From an uncultured Duncaniella sp. (GTDB lineage Bacteria; Bacteroidota; Bacteroidia; Bacteroidales; Muribaculaceae), in the NCBI GenBank assembly GCA_910587165.1, contig CAJUKP010000007.1, positions 68,118-132,117 on the forward strand: a stretch of DNA of 64,000 nt, in the 5' to 3' direction. Shown in pieces: positions 1 through 6,847 of this stretch. How positions within the stretch are numbered: position 1 is the stretch's first letter; the number at the start of each line of letters is the position of its first letter. The position numbers and the translations under genes are program-made. Below the pieces are notes generated by a model. It worked only from the letters and a program-made list of their open reading frames with translations, did not search any database and was not told the DNA's origin.

Positions 1-993
1 CAAAGAGTCACCGGATGATAGGATTATTCCTTCGATCCTATTGGATTGCCTGTTGGTCAGAGCTATGAGATATCTCACATCTCGTGTGGTGATATCAAGA
101 TTCTCATCAATGATTTCTTCAAATTGAGGTGAGTAGCGCCCAAGATCTACAGTTGGAGAGTCCTGCACCTTTACTTCCAGTAGCTGTTGAGGAACATCCG
201 GAAATCCACCTGCCAATCTACTGTCCTCATGAAGGCCCAATAACTGGATTACTTTCTTCTCCAGAAGTTGTCCCTTTGTTTTTGTGTCCGGAGCTTCAAG
301 GGTGACACCTATAAGATTCATTGCAACGATGCTCTTTATCTCGGATAATGGCATCAGGGTGTTACGTGTCGGGGAATCAGTGGATTGTATGGATGAAAGA
401 TCCGGATGGCTTACGCTTAATGATTTGACTTTCTGAGTGTCATCATAAAACAGAATGCGTTCATCCGATTGAATTATGCTGTTTCTGCATTTGTCATGTA
501 TAAGCAACTGGTTTTTTATCGTTTCCTTACCGAATTTTCCAAATCGTTGCTCAATGTAGTCAGGGGTTAAAATAACAATAGATGAAATTATTTCACGTGT
601 TACATCTATTTTTACCATTACCAACCGAATATCCTGAGGAGTGATTCTGTCATTATTGTCATACGTTACCAATGGATTCTTACCAATTGGATTACGATTC
701 CATATCTGAAGATTGTATTTATCGCCGGTTGATACGATGTATGTGTCAATCAACTCAGATAAAACCTTGGGAACACCTTTCTTTCTCGGGGGAATGATCG
801 TGAACGTTCCCTCTGAAGCATTTGTGGTATGTGGTTGTACCATTGATGAAATCAGTTTGCGTATCCTTGATCCGTCAGTTCTTGGTCGGTGGGTGGGGAT
901 AAACGTCGTTCCCACGAGCGGACGCAATACATTCTGCAGTTCTTCGGAGGTGAGAACACTGTTTTTAGATCTCGGTGGTAAACTTAATTTCAT
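1..993 (-). CDS. Putative type II restriction endonuclease, PD-(D/E)XK fold (3' end off the window)
   Basis: An open frame starts with ATG at 993 and runs off the left edge, giving 331 visible residues and no stop. The visible C-terminal part has the layout of a PD-(D/E)XK nuclease: a helix with GQLLE (Glu about 245), then FPDVPQQLLEVKVQDSP with Asp about 266, Glu about 273 and Lys about 275, followed by a segment rich in beta-strand residues. That arrangement is typical of type II restriction enzymes and would be the Mg2+-dependent DNA-cutting site. The start codon overlaps the stop of the XRE gene (ATGA), so the two are translationally coupled, as in controller-regulated restriction-modification systems. 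No methyltransferase is visible; if present it lies beyond the left edge. The coding sequence is clear; the enzyme assignment is inference from motif and context. The DNA is more A+T-rich than the rest of the window, suggesting transfer. Confidence 0.55.
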   Translation of the reverse strand, partial: MKLSLPPRSKNSVLTSEELQNVLRPLVGTTFIPTHRPRTDGSRIRKLISSMVQPHTTNASEGTFTIIPPRKKGVPKVLSELIDTYIVSTGDKYNLQIWNRNPIGKNPLVTYDNNDRITPQDIRLVMVKIDVTREIISSIVILTPDYIEQRFGKFGKETIKNQLLIHDKCRNSIIQSDERILFYDDTQKVKSLSVSHPDLSSIQSTDSPTRNTLMPLSEIKSIVAMNLIGVTLEAPDTKTKGQLLEKKVIQLLGLHEDSRLAGGFPDVPQQLLEVKVQDSPTVDLGRYSPQFEEIIDENLDITTRDVRYLIALTNRQSNRIEGIILSSGDSL

Positions 994-1235
994 TTGTCTT
1001 CTATGAGTTTCTCCAATTGATTGATGAATTCAGGGAAGGAAATACCGAGAGAAATACAGATAGAGCGTAGTTCAATGACATTAAGCCTTCGTTCATGAGT
1101 CTCGATTTTGCTTATAATACCCTGTTTGATACCTAATGATGAAGCAAGCCGCTCCTGAGTGAAACCTTTCTCGATGCGTTTTGCTTTAAGAAGAGTGAGA
1201 AGTTGTTGATATTCTTTGTTGTGAATGGATTTCAT
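990..1235 (-). CDS. XRE-family helix-turn-helix regulator, controller-like
   Basis: Small 81-residue protein made almost entirely of one HTH_3 domain: AKRIEKGFTQERLASSLGI is the first helix and turn, GIISKIETHERRLN the recognition part. The ATG at 1235 is preferred over an in-frame TTG at 1253, because that TTG lies inside the -7 promoter element. Size, position immediately upstream of and overlapping the putative nuclease by 4 nt, and a palindromic operator in its own promoter fit a C (controller) protein that delays endonuclease expression. An antitoxin-like role is the alternative. Confidence 0.8.
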   Translation of the reverse strand: MKSIHNKEYQQLLTLLKAKRIEKGFTQERLASSLGIKQGIISKIETHERRLNVIELRSICISLGISFPEFINQLEKLIEDK

Positions 1236-1250
1236 AATAATAAAATTGTC

Positions 1251-1290
1251 CAAATTTAATATTCGAATTTAGAATATTCCAAATTGGAAT
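1251..1290 (-). promoter_or_regulatory. Promoter and palindromic operator of the XRE-nuclease pair
   Basis: On the minus strand a -33 TTTG (1283-1280) and a -7 TAAATTTG (1258-1251) are separated by 21 nt, matching the Bacteroidota promoter. Two inverted repeats overlap it: AATATTC/GAATATT (1258-1264 and 1272-1278) between the boxes, and ATTCCAA-A-TTGGAAT (1276-1290) over the -33 box. This is where an autoregulating XRE protein would be expected to bind; binding itself is inferred. Confidence 0.65.
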
Positions 1291-1328
1291 AAAACTCTTG
1301 ATGAATGATTGGTTTGGTAAGTATTGGA

Positions 1329-1359
1329 TTGTACATCCGGGGATTTTGCTGTATCTTTG
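1329..1359 (+). promoter_or_regulatory. Promoter of the alcohol dehydrogenase-rfbA unit
   Basis: A -7 TATCTTTG (1352-1359) matches TAnnTTTG, with an imperfect -33 TTGT (1329-1332) 19 nt upstream. The ATG follows at 1384, giving a leader of about 20 nt. Confidence 0.5.
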
Positions 1360-1383
1360 CAGTACTTAAAAAACTTTACTTTC

Positions 1384-2580
1384 ATGAAAGAATTTACATA
1401 TTATGCACCCACTGAGGTGGTGTTTGGTCCGGATACTGAGAACCGGACCGGTGAACTCGTCAGGAAATGGGGCGGGTCGAAGGTGCTTGTTGTCTATGGT
1501 GGCGGCAGCTGTGTGCGTTCGGGGCTTCTCGACCGTGTGACCGGATCCCTGAAGGAGAATGGCATTCCATTTGAATCGCTGGGTGGTGTGGTCCCCAATC
1601 CCCGTCTGTCACTTGTGCGCCGGGGCATCGACCTTGCCCGTGGCGAGGGAATAGATTTCATCGTGGCCGTAGGTGGCGGCAGTGTCATCGACTCGGCCAA
1701 GGCTATCGCCGCCGGTGTGGAATATGAGGGTGATGTGTGGGATTTCTTCCTGCGCAAGCTTGTGCCTGTCAAGGCTCTTCCTGTCGGAGCGGTGCTGACC
1801 ATCCCTGCAGCCGGAAGCGAGATGAGCGACGGTTGTGTGGTGACACGTGAGGATGAGTGTGGCGATGAGAAGAAATCGTTCTCCAACAATATCTGCCGTC
1901 CACGTTTCGCCGTGATGAATCCGGAACTTACCTATACTCTCCCCGCTTATCAGACATCGTGTGGTGTTGTCGACATCATGATGCACACGCTCGAGCGTTA
2001 CTTCACCCGCGGCGGTGATATGTATCTCACCGATGCGCTTGCCGATGCTCTGCTCCGCACTGTGATGAAGTGCGGCGAGAAGGTGATGTCGGCTCCCGAC
2101 GATTATTCCGTCCGTGCCTCCATCATGTGGGCGAGCTCTCTTGCTCATAATGACCTCACCGGTCTGCGCGGCCAGGGCGACTGGGCCGTGCACGGTCTGG
2201 AGCATGAGGTGAGCGGTCTCTTCGATGTGGCCCATGGTGCCGGTCTGGCAGCCATCTGGGGTGCGTGGGCGCGCTATGTGGTGGATCTGTGTCCCGAGCG
2301 TTTCGCTCGTCTGGCAGTCAGCCTCTTCGACATACCCGCCAATCTTGACTCAAAGGAGGAGATGATGCTCACGGCCAATGCCGGCATCGAGGCCATGCTT
2401 GATTTCTTCCGTCTGATCGGAATGCCTGTCAATCTCACCGAGCTTATCGGCCGGGAGCCTTCCGATGAGGAGATCCGCCACATGGCCGAGATGTGCACCA
2501 AGGGTGGAACCGCCACACTCGGGGCCCTGCGCAAGCTCACGATTGAAGATGTCGAGACAATCTACCGCAACGCCCGGTAG
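1384..2580 (+). CDS. Iron-containing alcohol dehydrogenase (butanol dehydrogenase type)
   Basis: 398-residue member of the group III metal-dependent alcohol dehydrogenases, closest in appearance to the NAD(P)H-dependent BdhA/YqhD branch that reduces aldehydes to alcohols in the cytosol. Visible features: GGGSVIDSAKAIA (nucleotide-binding signature) in the N-terminal half, a PAAGSEMSDGCV segment, and metal ligands in CGVVDIMMH, DWAVHGLEHE and FDVAHGAGLA (one Asp and several His). Length is normal for the family. A longer reading from 1324 would start inside the promoter, so ATG 1384 (MKEFTYYAPTEVVFG) is chosen. It is followed after 27 nt by rfbA, probably on the same transcript. The physiological substrate cannot be told from sequence. 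Confidence 0.93.
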   Translation: MKEFTYYAPTEVVFGPDTENRTGELVRKWGGSKVLVVYGGGSCVRSGLLDRVTGSLKENGIPFESLGGVVPNPRLSLVRRGIDLARGEGIDFIVAVGGGSVIDSAKAIAAGVEYEGDVWDFFLRKLVPVKALPVGAVLTIPAAGSEMSDGCVVTREDECGDEKKSFSNNICRPRFAVMNPELTYTLPAYQTSCGVVDIMMHTLERYFTRGGDMYLTDALADALLRTVMKCGEKVMSAPDDYSVRASIMWASSLAHNDLTGLRGQGDWAVHGLEHEVSGLFDVAHGAGLAAIWGAWARYVVDLCPERFARLAVSLFDIPANLDSKEEMMLTANAGIEAMLDFFRLIGMPVNLTELIGREPSDEEIRHMAEMCTKGGTATLGALRKLTIEDVETIYRNAR

Positions 2581-2607
2581 GGACAGTCACCGTTTACCAG
2601 CTCAGTT

Positions 2608-3513
2608 ATGAAAGGAATCGTTCTGGCCGGAGGCTCCGGCACAAGGCTCTATCCCATCACCAAGGGTGTGAGCAAGCAGATGCTCCCGGTATTCGACAAG
2701 CCGATGATCTATTATCCGCTCTCGGTACTCATGCTTGCGGGCATCCGCGAGATTCTCATCATCTCCACTCCTCACGATCTTCCGGCTTTCAGGCGCCTTC
2801 TGGGTGACGGGTCGGATTATGGCGTGAGGTTCGGGTATGCCGAGCAGCCGTCGCCCGACGGTCTGGCCCAGGCTTTCATAATCGGCGAGGATTTCATAGG
2901 TGACGATTCCTGCTGTCTCGTGCTCGGCGACAATATTTTCCATGGCAACGGTTTCACCGCTCTCCTGCATGAGGCTGTGGAAAATGCCGAGAAGGAGGGT
3001 AAGGCCACGGTGTTCGGCTACAGGGTGAGTGATCCGGAGCGCTATGGCGTGGCTGAGTTTGACAAGGATGGCCGTTGCCTTTCCATCGAGGAGAAGCCGG
3101 CCAGACCTAAGTCGAGCTACGCTGTGACCGGGCTTTATTTCTATCCCAACAAGGTGGTGGAAGTGGCCAAGGGGATCAGACCCTCCGAACGGGGGGAACT
3201 TGAGATCACCGCGGTGAACCAGCGTTTTCTCAGCGATGGCGAGCTTATGGTCAAGACTCTTGGCCGGGGCTTCGCATGGCTCGATACGGGTACACATGAT
3301 TCGCTCTCGGAGGCGTCGACCTATATTGAGGTTATCGAGAAGAGGCAGGGGCTGAAAGTGGCCTGCCTGGAGGGGATCGCTTACCGTAAGGGGTGGATCA
3401 CCCGCGAAAAGATGATGGAGATTGCCGCTCCGATGCTCAAGAATCCTTACGGACAGTATCTTATGAAGGTGATAGACGAGCTTGACCGCACCCATGATCC
3501 CAATCTCGACTGA
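2608..3513 (+). CDS. rfbA: Glucose-1-phosphate thymidylyltransferase
   Basis: 301-residue nucleotidyltransferase making dTDP-glucose from glucose-1-phosphate and dTTP, the first step toward dTDP-rhamnose and other surface deoxysugars. The N-terminus carries the family signature GIVLAGGSGTRLYPIT and then SKQMLPVFDKPMIYYPLS; GDNIFHGNGF and the LDTGTHDSL segment are also as expected. Length is normal. It lies 27 nt downstream of the alcohol dehydrogenase. The usual partners rfbB, rfbC and rfbD are not adjacent, so the pathway must be completed elsewhere in the genome. Confidence 0.96.
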   Translation: MKGIVLAGGSGTRLYPITKGVSKQMLPVFDKPMIYYPLSVLMLAGIREILIISTPHDLPAFRRLLGDGSDYGVRFGYAEQPSPDGLAQAFIIGEDFIGDDSCCLVLGDNIFHGNGFTALLHEAVENAEKEGKATVFGYRVSDPERYGVAEFDKDGRCLSIEEKPARPKSSYAVTGLYFYPNKVVEVAKGIRPSERGELEITAVNQRFLSDGELMVKTLGRGFAWLDTGTHDSLSEASTYIEVIEKRQGLKVACLEGIAYRKGWITREKMMEIAAPMLKNPYGQYLMKVIDELDRTHDPNLD

Positions 3514-3533
3514 ATCTCAGGAGGATATATAGG

Positions 3534-3587
3534 AAAAAGAGAACCGGAAGAAACAGACTTGTGACTGTTTCTTCCGGTTCTCTTTTT
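3534..3587. terminator. Bidirectional intrinsic terminator between rfbA and the caspase-region operon
   Basis: A perfect 23-bp stem (3534-3556 with 3565-3587) and an 8-nt loop. The base of the stem is A5/T5, so each strand ends in a U-run. It sits between two convergent genes and can stop transcription from both. Confidence 0.92.
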
Positions 3588-3620
3588 CTGTGGATTTAGA
3601 GGTTGTTTTTAAACAACCTC

Positions 3621-5111
3621 TTACTGTTTCTGACGGTAGTGGTAGTCTATGCCCGGGGCATCGTTGATGTAGTTGGGCATACACATACCGGTGCGGGCAC
3701 CGATGAAGGTGGGGTCGGAAATGTAGAATGTGGAGCCGTTGAACTCGTAGGCATCCCCCTTGATCGGGGATGAGAGTCTCACCGAGGCGCTCTCGTGGCC
3801 GGGATAATTGATGAGGTGGTTTTCCACTCCGAGCACATTCCAGAGCAGGTATGTGTAGAATATAGCACGGTCCTCGCAGTCACATTTGGGATAGAAGAGT
3901 GTCTCCTCGAAGAAGTAGGGTTTCTCGAATCCGTGAAACTCGTCGTCGGTGGCATATTCGAATGCCCCCTGCACGAACTGCAGGAGATCGTCGACGGCCT
4001 GGCGCTCCTCTTTTCCCTCGAGCTGAGTCTTGAGCTGGCTGACGATATGGTCTCTCACGTCCTGACATACCGATGAGCGGGCGAAGTCGGCGGTGGGCAT
4101 CTGGGGATAGCGGTAGAGCACCGGAAAGATAGACGCGTTCACCTCGCCAGTGATGCGGAGATCCTTGAACGACAGATCATATCTGTGGGGCACGTATGGG
4201 AGGTTGAGGCCGTTGATGCGGAGATCCATGGATATGCCGGGATCGGAGTTCTTGGGGAGCTGGCAGGTGGAGATGGTGGCGTTGGCTGTGACTGCCGGGT
4301 CATTGTCGTCCGTGCCGAAGACATAGAATTTCTTGTCGTCGATGCGGATGAACATCCTGGCATATACAGGCTGGCTGCATGGGATGAGAAGCAGGGCGCG
4401 TCCGTGGCCGTTTATGCCGAGGCGCACACCGTAGCCCAGATTGGCGAGTATGAAATGCTTGAGCGATGTCCGCGACGAGGCGTCGGCCCCGGCATAGCGG
4501 GCGTCGATATAACTCGAGGCGAGTTCATATTTCAGATAGTCGTTGAGCCCCATCTCGGCAGATTTGCGTTCCACCTCGCGCATGAGCACCTGTGCTTCCG
4601 GATCCTTCGCCAGTTGCCGCCATTGGGCGGCATAGTCGCTCTGGCTGTTGAGGCGCATGGCTATCTTGACATCGGTATCGGGCATCGAGACCGGCATTTC
4701 GTAGAATCCGAATTCAAAGTCACCGCGCCCCTTTTGTGCGGGAACTTCGGGTAATGCCGGGAGCTCCGGTCTCACGGGAGCCGCCACGTCCACTGAGGGT
4801 GCGGCCGGAAGTGTCACCACAGGCACAGGATGCTCGGCGGGACGATAGTCGTCGGCAAGAGGGAGCTTGCGCGGTTTGGGCTTTGAGTCGGCTTCCTCTC
4901 CCTGGTTTTCCTCATATTCCACCCATACGCCGTCGAGAAACTTGTCGTAGCGGTCGAGTATGCCTTTGCGGAAAGAGTTGTAGTCGTCGTGGAGCCCCTT
5001 GCGGAACTCTTCGAACGACTGGCGTGGGTTGGGCCGTTCAGCCTGCTTTTGAGCGTTCGTCGTGAGCGTCATCAGGGCCAGGGACGCTGTCAGGATGAGG
5101 CTTTTTTTCAT
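3621..5111 (-). CDS. Exported transglutaminase-like protein, last gene of the caspase-region operon
   Basis: 496 residues with a signal peptide (MKKSLILTASLALMTLTTNAQ). The ATG at 5111 is chosen because it puts the signal peptide at the N-terminus; a longer upstream reading adds an unlikely basic extension. After a charged segment (to about 65) and a Pro-rich linker (75-125) there is a folded region. The C-terminal ~130 residues look like a transglutaminase/cysteine-protease core: KCDCEDRAIFYTYLL (Cys 410 and 412; Cys412 as nucleophile), NYPGHESASVRL (His439) and FYISDPTF (Asp466), i.e. a Cys-His-Asp triad in the right order. It should therefore act in the periplasm or outer membrane on peptide or amide bonds; substrate unknown. 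It is the last gene before the 3534-3587 terminator, 159 nt below the preceding gene. Confidence 0.75.
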   Translation of the reverse strand: MKKSLILTASLALMTLTTNAQKQAERPNPRQSFEEFRKGLHDDYNSFRKGILDRYDKFLDGVWVEYEENQGEEADSKPKPRKLPLADDYRPAEHPVPVVTLPAAPSVDVAAPVRPELPALPEVPAQKGRGDFEFGFYEMPVSMPDTDVKIAMRLNSQSDYAAQWRQLAKDPEAQVLMREVERKSAEMGLNDYLKYELASSYIDARYAGADASSRTSLKHFILANLGYGVRLGINGHGRALLLIPCSQPVYARMFIRIDDKKFYVFGTDDNDPAVTANATISTCQLPKNSDPGISMDLRINGLNLPYVPHRYDLSFKDLRITGEVNASIFPVLYRYPQMPTADFARSSVCQDVRDHIVSQLKTQLEGKEERQAVDDLLQFVQGAFEYATDDEFHGFEKPYFFEETLFYPKCDCEDRAIFYTYLLWNVLGVENHLINYPGHESASVRLSSPIKGDAYEFNGSTFYISDPTFIGARTGMCMPNYINDAPGIDYHYRQKQ

Positions 5112-5204
5112 GGATGCAAGTGCTTTTTTGTCAAACTTTATGCTGCGGCACGTGGCCGTCCGGTCGTAGAGTGCTGTGAATGTGATGCGTGAGCCTCCGG
5201 CCAT

Positions 5205-5246
5205 CCCTATCCCCGGGCCGTGGTCAGGGTCGGTCCGGGGATAGGG
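5205..5246 (-). other. Hairpin between the last two genes of the caspase-region operon
   Basis: CCCTATCCCCGG (5205-5216) is complementary to 5235-5246 over 12 bp with an 18-nt loop. There is no U-run after it on the minus strand, so it is more likely an mRNA-processing or stabilising stem than a full terminator. It may lower expression of the transglutaminase-like gene relative to the genes before it. Confidence 0.5.
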
Positions 5247-5270
5247 GACGGTGAGTCTATGGGATGATGA

Positions 5271-5933
5271 TTACTTCTCGCCGCGCACGAAGGCTGATAT
5301 TCTCTCGGCCTGTTTCTGGGCCGCCTCGCTCTCCTTGAGGGCATTCTCGAGGCTGCGGAGACGGGCCTTGGTGGCTGAATTCTCGTTGAGCACGAAGAAG
5401 GTCTGCACCTCGTAGATGCCGTTGCCATTTTCGCGGATTATCGAGAAGCTCTCGGTGAGCTCGCCTTTGATATCTTTCTGCACCTCACGCTCGAAGGCAC
5501 TGTAGAAGTGCTCGAACTCACTCTCGCTCATCGAGCCGTCGGCGGTGACATCGGTGAGCATACGGCCACGCATCTCACTGTATTCCTGCACGTAGGTTAT
5601 CGCGGCGTTTGTGGCTGCCATCTGTTTGCCCACGTTCTTCGACTTGACTTTGGTGGCTATTCCGACCACTTCACGGGCATCGGCTCCGCCTTCGTCGAGT
5701 TTCTCGTAGTGGCGCATGAGCATACTTTCGAGTGTACGGGTGGAGCCGAGCACTTTCCAGCCCTCTTTCTCGAACTGTTTGAGCACTTTCTTGCTCTCTT
5801 TCTTATTCTCTTTCACGCGTTCCTTGCGCTCCTTCTCAGCGCGTTTTGCGGCTTTCTTGTCATTGTTGTCGGCCATTGCGGTCGCCGGAATCAGGAGGCA
5901 CACTGCCACCAGAAGCATAAGAATCTTTTTCAT
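5271..5933 (-). CDS. Small exported charged protein of unknown function
   Basis: 220 residues beginning with a clear signal peptide (MKKILMLLVAVCLLIPATAMA), then a very Lys/Glu-rich helical stretch (about 24-60) predicted as coiled coil, then a mixed segment containing TRTLESMLMRHYEKL and ENGNGIYEVQTFFVLNE, and a final helical tail. The middle resembles proteins that sense or bind at the envelope, but I do not recognise a named family. It lies 33 nt downstream of the DUF4384-like gene on the same strand, so it is part of the same operon. Confidence 0.8.
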   Translation of the reverse strand: MKKILMLLVAVCLLIPATAMADNNDKKAAKRAEKERKERVKENKKESKKVLKQFEKEGWKVLGSTRTLESMLMRHYEKLDEGGADAREVVGIATKVKSKNVGKQMAATNAAITYVQEYSEMRGRMLTDVTADGSMSESEFEHFYSAFEREVQKDIKGELTESFSIIRENGNGIYEVQTFFVLNENSATKARLRSLENALKESEAAQKQAERISAFVRGEK

Positions 5934-5966
5934 AATAGCTGGGGGTTTGTTATTGTTTCAGTTGGT

Positions 5967-6845
5967 TCATTCTTTTGTTATCTCGAGATTGATGATTTTC
6001 ACACCCATCTTCGTGTCGTTGCGCCTGGATTTGGACAGCCATTTCGCGAAGGCTTCGGACGACAGTGAGCGCGGGGCGCCGTCGGAACTGCGGCTGTCGG
6101 CGGTGAGGCTGAACGGATTGGGTGAGAACACCACGTAGAGCGAATTGCGCTCGACGCTCTCGGTGGACAGCATGATCTCGTCGACGGGACCGTGGTCGCG
6201 GTCGGCCTTTGCAGGGTCGAAGAACACGTATTCCTTGCCACGCTTCACCTTCACCTCTCCGCGCGATGCGTCCTGATAGGGGAGGAGGGCATAGACATTT
6301 GTCCTGTCGTCGGCGAGAAAGCAGGCTATGTAGCCGTCGGAAGGGGCACGGAAATAGAGATACATATCGTCGCCGGAGCGGAAACGGGTGTCGGAATGCC
6401 GGGTGGTGGTGCCGTTGCGCAGCGCGAGGACCTCGAATTGGGCGGCCTCGTTGGAGATCTCCCTCGCGGTGCCTGTGACAGTGCATTTCACCACGTAGCA
6501 TCCCTCGTTGTCAAGGCTGTACTCGAACTTGGGTTCGCCGACATCGGCGATCCATTCCCCTTTGACTGAGGTGAGGCTGAGAGATGAGTAGTAGGTGGAC
6601 TGCTCGCGGTCGGTCATGGTCTCATGCTGGAAAGTGTCGTCGCTCACAAGCATACCGAATTCCTTGGCGAGAGCCTGCACCCTCGCACCCTGCAGTGCCT
6701 GTGCGCGGCATTGCTCTCTTGTCTCGTTCCTGTCACCGAGATATGTGAATTCACCGCGCACGGTCTTCACTCCGGCTGCCCCGCCTGTGAGGGCGGAGAC
6801 AATCAGGAGTGTGATGGCTGCGATGAGGTGGCGTGGTGTCGTCAT
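5967..6845 (-). CDS. Exported DUF4384-type protein
   Basis: 292 residues with a signal peptide (MTTPRHLIAAITLLIVSALTGGAAG). Residues ~30-125 start with TVRGEFTYLGDRNETREQC and resemble the N-terminal module of LPP20/FlgT-like envelope proteins. Residues ~135-240 read as a DUF4384 domain (FRSGDDMYLYFRAPSDGY, then VYALLPYQDASRGEV), a module often found beside caspase-like or serine/threonine-kinase proteins. The gene starts 2 nt after the stop of the caspase-like gene, so the two are tightly coupled. The product is probably a periplasmic or outer-membrane partner of that protease; the specific role is unknown. Confidence 0.72.
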   Translation of the reverse strand: MTTPRHLIAAITLLIVSALTGGAAGVKTVRGEFTYLGDRNETREQCRAQALQGARVQALAKEFGMLVSDDTFQHETMTDREQSTYYSSLSLTSVKGEWIADVGEPKFEYSLDNEGCYVVKCTVTGTAREISNEAAQFEVLALRNGTTTRHSDTRFRSGDDMYLYFRAPSDGYIACFLADDRTNVYALLPYQDASRGEVKVKRGKEYVFFDPAKADRDHGPVDEIMLSTESVERNSLYVVFSPNPFSLTADSRSSDGAPRSLSSEAFAKWLSKSRRNDTKMGVKIINLEITKE

Positions 6846-6847
6846 GG

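Noticed and set aside
5508..6068. A frame opposite the small charged protein gene
   Set aside because: Antisense to two real genes with signal peptides; no independent evidence.
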